Assembly (NCBI GenBank): GCA_916610825.1
Contig: OU744446.1
Coordinates: forward strand, 16,116,538-16,180,537
From: Haliclystus octoradiatus
Taxonomy: Eukaryota > Cnidaria > Staurozoa > Stauromedusae > Haliclystidae
DNA length: 64,000 nt
Reading direction: 5' to 3'
Part shown: in pieces, positions 46,805 to 57,860 of the stretch
Numbering within the stretch: the stretch's first letter is position 1
Layout of the letters: the number at the start of each line of letters is the position of its first letter
The notes under the pieces: generated by a model
What the model saw: the letters and a program-made list of their open reading frames with translations, nothing else
The model's database searches: none
Told to the model about the DNA's origin: nothing
Made by a program: the position numbers and the translations under genes

Positions 46805-47919
46805 CTGCATAACAAAAACAAGTAAGAATTTAAAGATATTGAGATTTTATAACTTGACTACCCCCTTTTTATCCCTTATACTCTGAATTACTGTTTCCAA
46901 GTGCATGACACGAAAAAAGCTCAACACAGATTCTGAGATCTGAAGCTAATCGATGAATTCAATTCTGACTCGTTTATGCGGAGATACTTTATAATGGGTA
47001 GATTATTTTCCATCTTATAGTTTTGGCAAATTTGGAACGAAGGTGACATGAGGGATTACTATAGAAAAATGTTCTAGCCAGAATTATAAAAATTCGCGTC
47101 TCCTTTCACGCGAAATCAAAAGTTTCTAACGTCCAAGTAACTGATGAACACACCTTGAGGACATCTTTTCTTCTTGAGTAGATATATTTTATTAAAAAAC
47201 ACATGAAAAAAAAGCGTTCTTAGTTGTTTGATTTACTTTTTCTGTCAGAAATGTATCAATAATTCCCCGCGGTGGGCTGTCTGGACTCACCAACCTTTTT
47301 CGTGAGCACCGCATTCAATCATGACATGTGATTGTCAGGTGCTTGGACCCTTTTAAACAACAAAACGTGATTACAATTTCTAATTATTCTTGAATATATT
47401 GCGTTTGTGTGCAAAAAGAGCTCCTTTCAAGCAGAAACAGTGTCCCAAAGGTGTGGGCGTAGCTGACAAGGACGCAGAAACTTATCATTTTTACATCCCA
47501 AAATCCCTTTAACCATTTTTTATTGTTCAGCTTCAGCTAGCCAAATATGTAATAAAATAATGGAATCCAATTAAAGTACAACTCACTAACTATTATAACT
47601 AGGAGATTATTATTTGAGGTTTGTAAATGAGACTTCGAATTTACGATTTTGAAAAATGAATTTTACTATCGATAACTATGTTAATGGTACATTGCCTTTC
47701 TTGATTCAAGTTCCAAATTATCAACGTATATTATTAACAAATTTCATAGAATGAAAACCAATGAAATAATATTTTTCTGTTACATATGTAAGTTAGTGGC
47801 ATTGATCATAATTATAAAACTGCACTTAAAAGGACAATGTTAACTGCGCTTTTAAAACCAGTTAAATAATAATAGTGAAGTTTCAATGATCTCAACCTTT
47901 AAGGATCACAAATCGGAAG
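46805..47919. other. Intron, no gene seen
   Basis: No recognised coding or repeat beyond scattered A+T-rich sequence. Confidence 0.5.
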
Positions 47920-48730
47920 ACAGGGTTAGGCAAGAATTCAGTAGTTTAAATAATATAGTAAATTTTAAATTGAGACCGATTTTTTCAAGCCGTAAAATCA
48001 TCAGTGCACGACAACAATGATTTGTTTTCTATTTTATTGGGTCAATGATTTTTCATTAAATACATTTTGAATGAATCTCCTACAAATATTACTTCAAAAT
48101 AGGACACACAAAGAATCCAACATAATGGTTTTTAAACCATTTACTTGTTTGTATTAATAAAAATATAGTAATAGTTACATCTGAATGTCGAAATTCTCAA
48201 GCAGCTAGTTCTCTTTATTTTTCAAGTGGAGTTTTTAATTATAAACTAAAAATTTGATTTGATTGTATGAAAAATTATCCGATTTGTCGTAGCTTGTCCC
48301 AATTTTTAAAACAGGTGTGCAGCTGGCTGTTTCTGTATAACCATGCGGACACATATCTATACCAGACTTAGCACGTAAACCCATATACTTTTAGTGGTTG
48401 CCATGGAATGTCGTAAGTTGTCTTAACATAACTGCAAATCGCGTGGTGTGGTAAAAATCCACCAATCATGACTCACTTTTTTATCAAGTGATTCCTAATC
48501 TATTTTGAATGAGATTTGTGCGATGCAGATTATGTGGGCTTCACATCACATCACCTACACGAGCGACTAGACGACTGTAGATATTCAGCAATTGGCAAAC
48601 AATTAAACACATAATATGAAAGTAGATGATGTAACACAAAATTTGTTTGAACCTCTAAGTAGATGCAAAAACAAAAGAGATTATTTAGTTTATGAAATGT
48701 CCTATTTCGGAAAAGAAGGCCCATTTTAAA
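47920..48730 (+). pseudogene. Penelope-like remnant split by a 500-bp insertion
   Basis: EFSSLNNIVNFKLRPIFSSR, KII (47935-48003) is the block before the GIY-YIG domain, and DLCDADYVGFTSHHLHERLD (48514-48573) then RCKNKRDYLVYEMSYF (48659-48706) is the domain itself. Between them, 48008-48513 is foreign. Its first 230 bp match 31014-31235. Several stops. Confidence 0.75.
48008..48240. repeat. Dispersed repeat inserted in the Penelope-like remnant
   Basis: Homologous to 31014-31235, where the same left boundary (CAATGATTTG) lies against a hammerhead ribozyme. This copy has no hammerhead. Confidence 0.7.
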
Positions 48731-49679
48731 TAAAAGTTAGATTTAAATAGGTCTCTGATGTTTTCAAATATGTTTAAATATAAAAAAATGTCAATTGTAT
48801 TATACATAAATAATGTTCCTATTTTTAGATGCAATAGATCCGTTTCTTTTTTGACCTATACAATAGCCAAGTCTTAACATCAGTTTCCTCACAATTGAGA
48901 GATTGAAATAACCCACCAGACTTCTCACTTGCGAAAATAAAGAAAAGGAAAGCCCGGGGAAAACAAACCTTGGAAACAACACATTTTCAGGATTGCAAAG
49001 ATCAAAAATATATATGCTCGAATTTCACCACTTTACGACCTAAATTATGGCTGACTACAATATTTAAAGAGTACTTCATGGCAAGCGCTTTGTAAAGATT
49101 TTATTCACTCGTTATTTTCTATCATAAAGCTCACAAGCTAGCGGAGTCTCGCTAATTCGTTTCATGATTCGTCACCCTCGTGAATAAAATCCGTATGACG
49201 AGCTTTCCTTGAAGTAATAGTAATCTCTAGTTCTTATATAATCATCAGTGGTATAAAGGGGTTTCCACCACTGAGGAAAGCCGTATCCGAAAAGTTTCAT
49301 ATTCCTCACGTAAAAATAACAGGTTCCGAGGGTTAATTCGACATCTCATTCGTGCCTAGATCCTCCCTCGTGGCATGTCGACGAGAACTCTCGAAATATA
49401 ATTCCCAAATCTTTGCTCGCCCACGAATTAACCTTTCTATATATCTTTGACTTGAAATTGGCAGTAAGTATTTCTGACTGTCACAACCTGGATTCCTTTC
49501 TCAATTTGAAAAGAAGTGTTATACTTAATAGGTTTACCCTCTAAAAATAAAGATGATGATGGTGATGATGATGACGGCAAAAAATATAAATATTAAACTG
49601 TTGCAAGAATTCTATTACGAGTGTTCACAATGATATTGCAATAAATTTAAAAATATTAACGATAATTGGAGCTACTTAC
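48731..49679. other. Intron, no gene seen
   Basis: GAT-rich simple repeat near 49551-49576; otherwise nothing recognised. Confidence 0.5.
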
Positions 49680-49707
49680 TAGCTTGTTGATCGAAACTGC
49701 AACTTTC
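49680..49707 (-). CDS. 28-nt microexon completing the PAN/Apple domain
   Basis: Strong acceptor (CATTTCTTTACTTCAG) and strong donor (gtaagtagc) enclose 28 bases that enter in phase 0 and leave in phase 1, exactly what is needed between exon 1 (phase 0 out) and the first TSP1 exon (phase 1 in). It encodes ESCSFDQQA plus one base. Its cysteine would be the sixth of the PAN/Apple domain, whose other five lie in exon 1. No transcript evidence, but the agreement of both splice sites, both phases and the missing cysteine is hard to ascribe to chance. Confidence 0.75.
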
Positions 49708-52559
49708 CTGAAGTAAAGAAATGAATAATTTGTTCAGTCAGTGGAGGTAGAACAAGTATGTACATAGAGCTCAACTCCTGTTTTTGTTCAGAGATATGTA
49801 CACTTAATCGCATGTAACTGCTTGTGGATCAAGTCAATGCAGGTTAAATCTACTGTCTGTTGGAGTTCAGACAGTAAATGATATCAAGGACTAAGAAATA
49901 TTTCATTAAATCACTTTCTTCTACTTGTTTGTGACAGACGTCACATCAAGAATTGATGTGTTACTGATATTCTGTACGAAAGAAGAACGAAGCACTCTCT
50001 GTAGATGCTAGAACCGTGGCATAAAGGGATGAACAACTTCAATGTAATCAGCTTAGAAAGATAATGCTGGTATGTCGTGACGGTCGTGTAAGCGAAATAA
50101 TTAAATCATATAGTGCCTACTGTTCGAACGTTGTATTTGTAACATTCTTCAGTTGAAGCAGAAATAGGACATAATTTCAACAGTAAGTGATTAATATATC
50201 ACAATAATTTTAATAGCATATAATATGTATAATCAATTTTGATCTAATAATCTCCTCGTAGACTTTCAGCACTACTTTTATCTCGATCTCCTACATCAGA
50301 ATTGTTCCCAAGTCAATGTAAATCAGTTAAAACGAAAGTTTGCATTCTTATGGTTACTCGAAAATTAGCTCGCTAATATTATTATTAGTGTTAACAGTCT
50401 AATAGAACATATGACAATCTATTGTCTACTATTGGTCAGGAAAACCCAAAACATTTTATATCATAGTGCGAATATCAGCATCTTAATCCAAAGAACGCAC
50501 GAACTGTGTGTCGTGGGGACTTTCCTGGATTAGTTAACATGTACAAATTGAAATTAGCCATAGCTATAACTAATACGAATCAATGTGAATATAATTATAT
50601 CATCTATTTTTAAATTTACGCTATTCCCATTTGTATATGTGTATGTATGTATGTGAGGCGGGGATTCACGATGCCGTTTTAGATGCCATATACATTAAAC
50701 ACATATCAATAGATTCGACATTAACTAGAGGGGTACTTGGCTGCCTTTATTTTCTAACTAAATACATTTTATGAGTTAAGAAATATCAATGAAAACTGTT
50801 ACCTTTTGCAACAACAATCATGTCTTAGACTGAAGCGCTAATTAAATAGTTCGCACTTGATTGAAATTATATCTTCTCGCAAATACAAAAGAACACGATC
50901 CCTTGTTTTGTGACTGCAAAGATAATTTGTGTATTCTCAGAATGAACTTGGACCGTAAACTAGCAAAAACACATATATTTACATGAAAGTGAAAATAATA
51001 AGATATGTTTAGTTGCAAATTATATAGAATAGACACAAAGATCAGGCAAAATCATTTTCCATTACTTGCAGTTTCACGCGTTTACTTTGCGATCATCAGA
51101 CTGTCTACTGAAAAATTAAAACATACCATCATACTCCTATAAATTCATACCTAGGCGCAATATACATCTAGTTGGAAATAAATAAAATGATTGATCAGAT
51201 ATTATTATTGGAAAATGATTTGGAATAGAACCTTATCAAAGTTGTAAATTAACGTAAACAAACAGAAACACATATTTATATGAAAGTGAAGAAAATAAGA
51301 TGTGATATCATTTTATCTTTATTTGGAAATCATTTGGGATAGAACGTAAATAGTTTTTTAAACAAACCCGCTTTATGGAAATTAAATTACAATGTTATAA
51401 AATATTTCTGATAAGAATTTAATTCAGAAAACACCCCGAAATTGTTATACATTACAGGTTTATGACGCTTGGGTTCGTAATGTTCCCTGGATATTTCTTT
51501 GAAGAGGGGGTTTCGTTACAACTTCCACGTGCGTTGGGATCAACTAGATTGTACCTAATTTAGTAAATAAAATCTTGTGCGTTCTACTTTTCACTTCTAA
51601 ACTTCCTGCTTCTTTCAACAGCAAAAAATTAAATTAAAGTAAGGCTTCGATCAGATTATCTAGGCTACATAGATGTCTTCATAACTTTATATTTAACAGC
51701 TAAGCAAGACGATTCATATCTCAATATAAGCATGCATTTGCATGCTACTCGAAACCTAGTTTTAACCAAATTACTCGTTTATTTATCGATTTTGAATAAT
51801 GTAAATGTAGTAGAGTTAAACAAAAAAATAGAAAGATGAGCTCACTTCGTTTGCTAATTATAGAGTTTCATGGTTTCATGTATGCATTAGGCACATATCA
51901 CAGTGTCAGCGTCGAAGCGAGGTAGGTGCTGTTAGAAATACTGTTGTGCATTCATTATTAGTCATCGTTGATTTGCAAAATAGCTAGCTCAATATCAAAT
52001 TTGTTTTCGGCTTCTGTCTGTTGAGTTTATCGTCCATGCTTGGAGAGGATTACTCTTATTACCGCCTCTATTGTTGAAACATTTATTTTGAAAAACAAAA
52101 TCATCGAAGTAATAATTACTCGAATTGCTTATAAGCTATTACATGCATCTTAATTTACATGATGCAGCACCTTTCGAATTTGAAACTAGCCTGCACAAAC
52201 ATGGCACATACCAGCACGAAATATTTGCTCGTCCCCTCAATCTGTCTCATCAGTTATGATACAGAAGCCAAAACATCCTACAAGTGAAGCATCAAACATA
52301 AGAACTGTTTGGATCCATTTGTACCGTTTACAATGCTATCACATCACAGATAATCTGAACTATTTAAGGATTGATTTTCAGCTATCTACTTATTTTCCTT
52401 TTTTGATCCAGAGCCACAATGTTCTCAAATTTGGTTGATAAACAAACCCACTGGGTTTGTTCAAAGTATATCATCCAACTGTTACTGAAGGCAGTGTGTT
52501 ACGTGTTTGTTGAGCACCATTCAATCTCCCATATCGCAATCATATAAATTAATATGTGG
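49708..52559. other. Intron, no gene seen
   Basis: Near 51065-51110 (minus) CTGATGATCGCAAAGTAAAC...GAAAC recalls a hammerhead core but lacks a proper stem II. Otherwise nothing recognised. Confidence 0.5.
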
Positions 52560-53735
52560 ATAATTGATGGGGTAACCGTCGGTATGAGGTAGAAGCTCGA
52601 AAGCATTCAGAACAAAAAAGTTGCACATGACCAGAAAAAGTCGGTAAGCGAGTTATGATCAACTGAAACAAAAGGTGATAAAACGTCAAAATGGACAAAA
52701 AAAAACGAGATGTAGTATAAAGCATACCATTCGAATGCTCTGTTGGATGCTCCGTTATCATAACATCAAGAGTTTCCATTCCAATAAAATTGTGTGATAT
52801 ATAGCCAAAGGAAAACAATGTAGATTGGAAATATGTATATTTGACATGAAGGAAATTGTTCAGCCCTGCCTCCAGGATAAAATGTAGGGTGTCAGAAGTG
52901 ATAATATTTTGGATTATGGTAAGTACATAATAATAGAGGACTCTGGCAGCGGAGGTGAAAGGAGCTATGCACTGACTTTTGAAACCTCTCCATATCAGCT
53001 GGAATTGGAAAATATAACTTATCAACCTAGCAAACACAACTGTTAATCCTATCCTATTATTCTTCTGCATATAATTTTTATCGTAGCATCCATATATACT
53101 TTAATAATAAACAAATTGTTCCAAATTTATATTGATGATCTGATTAATAGATAGATATTGTCATTTTCAGGCATTATTAACATAGTTCAAGATTAAATTA
53201 AATATTGGGTTATATTATATTTGTGGTATCATAAGCTCTATGGTATTGTTGGACATCAGAAGGAGACTACACCAAATGCTAACACACTTCTTGTCCATTC
53301 AAAGTTTCAGTCATATACTCAAACAACAGGCTTTTGAATGGTATACTTTTTACAGTATTAAGTGGTTGACGGATGTCTTTCTGGCCTCCCCACCATTAAA
53401 ATGCTTATAATTCAGCTTGTGAGCTGTGAACATTTATGAGACCAACTGATCAATTTTGAACAAACTATGGGCTTTTGAATGGTATGCTTTATACTAGATT
53501 TCGTTCAGATTTGTCTATTTTAACGTTTTCACACCTTTTGTTCTTGTTGATCATAGCTCGCTTATAGTTGCTTGATCATTTATATCAAGTAATGATCAGC
53601 TATTTTCAGTTGATCATCACTCGCTTGCAGTTGCATGCCTCATTTATATCAAGTAGTGATCAATTATTATCAAATTATGGGCTTTCGAATGATAGGCGTT
53701 ATGTAAGATTTCATGATTGTGGGGAACCATACCTT
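52560..53735. repeat. Inverted repeat with tandem sub-copies
   Basis: The minus strand at about 52645-52737 (GAATGGTATGCTTTATACTA, ... GTTGATCATAACTCGCTTAC) matches the plus strand at 53477-53570. On the plus strand related blocks start near 53331, 53470 and 53680. The 173-codon minus frame 52549-53070 runs through the left arm and has no recognised domain. Confidence 0.65.
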
Positions 53736-53753
53736 ATAATGAAGAAACATAAA

Positions 53754-55460
53754 CAATAGGCAGGTCCACTAAAAATTTCAAAGTTGATTTTATTCGTGTT
53801 TCGGATATATCATACCCGCAGAATTCCATAAAACTGATAAAAATTCCAAAAAAATTTCCAAAAAACCTTCATTTTTGAGTTTTAAATCCAGAAATTTCGT
53901 AGAAAGTCAAAACGATTTGTGATTGGCTTGCTATATTATGACGTCATTTCCCGGACAGAACAAAATTACACTCCGCTAAACAATGGAGATTTTTTGTAAT
54001 TATTGGTATCGTTGAACGTCAAATTTAAATGTAATCATTTCCATTAGCACTGCTGTTCCTGTTCAAAATATTGAAGGCTGACTTCAAAAAACTTATTACG
54101 GTGACCTGAAATATTCATCAATGAAAATCGCTCTGAAAAATTTATATCAATTTATGTTGTTTTTGTCTACGTTCTAGCATGGTTCGAGTGTCGAAGCGAG
54201 AAGGAACAAGGATGGTAGACTAGCTTAGCAAATTATTTGAATTTCAAATAACACACGTAAAGTTTCAAACAAGTTGGAAAATAAGTGGAAGGAGTTGTAT
54301 GATCTACCATTTATTAGCAAATTATCCACGTTATTTTCTCGCGAATCATATGGCCTATTATAGGATCAAATTTATTGTAGCTATGATTCTATCATGATTC
54401 TACAAAAACTACATTCGCTGATCAATGGGATAAATTATATAGCTAAATAAAGCTACTACATCAATATCGTCCATTGCCTTCACACAAACTGCATGATTAA
54501 TCATTTGTCCAAGCAAATATTTGTTAATCAATGCAAAATGAATCATAAATTGCTTTTCGGTTTTCAGAAAATTATACGTCTCGACGTAAACTGTCGTAGC
54601 ATGCGTGATCGATGCGTAAAATATTTCATTTAAACTGCAACTTTATTGAATTTGAATTCTGATTTACTAGAATAAATCCAAATCTAGAATTGGTAATGCG
54701 TTAATAGATCCATTTAAAGTGTTTGTTAATTCAAATAAATGCACACTGAATGCGATTTCACCGTCTTATATCTGGTGATAATAACACAAGCAACAGTTGA
54801 TGATGCATGACAGACGAAATAAAAGAACGAAGATTTGATAAATAAAAATAACACTACTTTGATGCTCGAGTGATGATCTAAGCCGTTTATATATGAATGA
54901 GGTTTCTTCTCTAAATATCAAATATATATATATACATTTCCAAGTGAATGCTGCCTACTTTTCGGTGAGACTTTGGTAAAGACGAGTGAACCTTTTCGTT
55001 TTGATGTGAACGAACACTTTGAAGGTCTTTTGTTCGTTTGCGGTCGGAAACCGCGAGATAAAGATATGGAAAATATTTGTTTTGTTTCGCTACAAAAAGG
55101 ACAAACCGAAAAAAGAAACAAAACTTTACCCTTAGTCTCGTTTAAAAATCAACGGTTCTGATTATACTATTCACAAAAAATTTGGATAAAAAATGACGAA
55201 TTGATGGATGAACGGTTTTGGATATCAAGTCATAATAGTAGTAGATTTCTCACTTTGTCCGGATTATGACGTCACATTCCAATAATCCACCAAAACTTGC
55301 CGTTTCGTAACCATGGTTACGCAATGTCATTTGAAGTCAGATATCTCGATGGTTTGTCGATATTTTTGGAAAAAAAAATCGGGGATATTAAACTTATCCT
55401 TTGATCTTCGTATGGATATGTTTAAAGTACATACTTAAATTTTAGTGGACCTGCCTATTG
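53754..55460. mobile_element. 1.7-kb terminal-inverted-repeat element
   Basis: The left end, CAATAGGCAGGTCCACTAAA (53754-53773), is the exact reverse complement of the right end (55441-55460), with TA bracketing GGCAGG on both sides. Both subterminal regions contain TGACGTCA-like sites near the inner border. One tidy 62-codon plus frame lies inside (54973-55161, MVKTSEPFRFDVNEHFEGLL), without a recognised transposase motif, so the element is probably non-autonomous. Confidence 0.8.
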
Positions 55461-56379
55461 ATCAACAATTAAAGGTATTCTCGTGTCGTAGCTTGCAGTC
55501 ATGGACATGGCGACATGGCATCAATTTAGAATATTTTTGAAATTTTTAAAACTTTTTCTCTGTTTTGGTCTTAAAAATATGACAGTTTATTGTCTCCATT
55601 TTCACCGATCCATCATCAACAGTAGATCAGTAGCTCGTTGGTAGAGTGCCCGCAATTCTTGAAGGAAACCGGAGTTCTTTACCTCGTGGGGTCACAAAGT
55701 GGATTTTATCTGTAGGTTTTCGACTGTCTATAGTTCTCAGTAGTTTCAATTTGATGTACATAGATGTGGCTGCTGTTCAGTTCCTCTTTCCCATTCAAAC
55801 GAACTTAAACGAGCTCGTATGGTTGTATTTACTGTAATCTAGGAAGTAAAAGAATATTACACACCCAAAAACACACACCAGCTGAGATATTTTTCGGTTT
55901 TCCTGGTTTTCTGAAAATGGCACACCCCATATAAAATATGTCGAAGTACAAACGTCTCTGGATTGCAATTGATAACTACTAAAAATAAATAACGAGTAAA
56001 CAATGTAGTATGATTCACACAATTTATCATATAAGTAATCACACTACAAACATAAAATTTTATTATATGATCATTAGGGGTATACAGGAAATTCTGCAAC
56101 TCAAAAAGCCGTTTTCTAAACATTTCATATTTCCCATATAAAAATAACACTTTTTAACCAATCAGTGATCTCCATTTGCTGCCGAGACAACAACTTTCCT
56201 TTTTTGTTTCTATTAAAATTCAGAATGTTTCACATCGTAAATTTGAAGTGGTGAAAGGATTGAAAGCTCGAGGTCATTCCACCATGGGACGACGCAATTA
56301 CAAAAAGAGCGTTTTATAAAATCCTTAGCGTAGTTGTTATTTTTTAGTTTGAATTTTAAGGAATGTCAACATGTATGGT
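55461..56379. other. No gene; possible SINE head at 55625-55700
   Basis: TAGCTCGTTGGTAGAG (55631-55646) resembles an A box, but the matching B box is poor. No other feature. Confidence 0.3.
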
Positions 56380-57860
56380 ACATGTTGCTCTCATAGGTGA
56401 ATGATTGATTTTCTGGTAAGTCCACAAGATTGTTTAAAATGTTTTACAATAAATGAAGCGTTGATTATTAACGGACTCCATGCTGGTGTGGTAGATTCTA
56501 CAATAGGACGTTCGTATACGTAATAGGCTGACATTAATAAAAAGTGATTGCGTGACGTGAAACATTTCAAAATAAGACATGACCTGAGAACGCCTTTGAA
56601 GTTAAATAAGAGCAATATTTGTTCTATCTTGATTCTGATTTCATAAATACACCAATATCTCGAACTTTGAGTACATCAGTTACTGGGTAAGAAGATATCG
56701 AAAATAGTAATGATTGAATGCTTGTATTACCAAATGAAATAAATCAGCATTTTTCAAATGAGATACGAATTTGCCAAACATCGATTCATGAACAGAAAGT
56801 ATCCAGCATCGTTACTAGCGATGGAAATACACGAGAAGAATAAAATTTGGCATCATCAACTAAAGGACCAATCACAGAGGCTTGAGAAACTTCACTTTTG
56901 TCAGGTATACGAGATAGATAAAACATCACCAACTGATACTTGCTGAGTACGACCAAATAAAAAAGAAGACAACCACCTCAACAATTCATTGCCAATACGA
57001 AATGACCTGAGCTTCAAAATAAGCTTTTCGTGTGAAACGGTATCGAAAGCCTTACTGAAATCGATATACACTGCATAAATCTTTTGACGAGAATTGAGCG
57101 TATTGCACCAGTCATTCAAAGTCATAACAAGCTGCTTACAAGTTGATCGATGGGAAAGAAATCTATATTGATCTTTGCTAATTAAATCATTAGATGACTA
57201 GATAAATAATCATATCTTGATAAATAATCCTTTCCATCACTTTGCAAACAATACATATAAGCGATATTGGTCAATAATTCTTCTTACATGAGGCTTCACC
57301 TATCTTAAAAATGGGATTGATGAATCCATTTTTCCATATTGGAAACATATTTCCAGTTTTCATAGATAGATCGAATAGTAAAAATAAAGGAAAAACAATT
57401 TATGTAGATATTGATTTTAATAATAACGAAAGAAAAGAGTCAGGATATCTAGATGTCTTTGAAGACAGGCGCTCTAAAGCATTTACTAATCTGATAAAAG
57501 AAATCTCAATAAAACCTAGGAAGATATCATCCGGTGCATTTTTATCAATAGGGGGGGGGGGGGGGGGTGATTCCATTATATTCAGTGAATTTAGTAGAAA
57601 GATGGTTGGTAAATATATTAGCCTTATCAGCGTTGTTTGTCTGAAATGAAGTTTAGCGATGATAAATGTATACAAATTATTTGGAGATCCATTTTTAATC
57701 AATGATTGTTCGCGGTTAATAGTATGATCTTTGACGGCTTTTTCATATTGAAAGCATAAATCTACGTACCTCGATTTACCTCGTTTTGATATTCTACTGT
57801 CATTATTGATTTCTGAAAATGGTACATCCCCGTCTAGAAAATATCGAAATTTCCATTCTT
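56380..57860 (-). pseudogene. LINE remnant, same group as the LINE at 3.5-6.9 kb
   Basis: Minus strand: linker REQSLIKNGSPNNLYTF (near 57700), SSKTSRYPDSFLSLLLKS (57400-57450, compare TKTSRSPDSYPALFFKS), NDWCNTLNSRQKIYAVYIDF, SKAFDTVSHEKLILKL (57030-57125; palm motif A), LFGRTQQVSVGDV, and ILKCFTSRNHFLLMSAYYVY (near 56550). Frame breaks and loss of the catalytic block make it dead. A run of 17 G (57551-57567) interrupts it. Confidence 0.8.
57551..57567. repeat. G17 homopolymer
   Basis: Seventeen consecutive G on the plus strand within the LINE remnant. Confidence 0.95.

Noticed and set aside
49140-49200. TGACGA ... GAAAC on the minus strand
   Set aside because: The first core base is wrong and only five bases separate the two core halves.
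51060-51110. CTGATGA ... GAAAC on the minus strand, a possible fourth hammerhead
   Set aside because: The bases after CTGATGA and before GAAAC do not form a stem II with the required first pair, and no stem I was found.
52549-53070. 173-codon minus-strand open frame
   Set aside because: Long, but it runs through one arm of an inverted repeat and shows no motif; I do not call it a gene.
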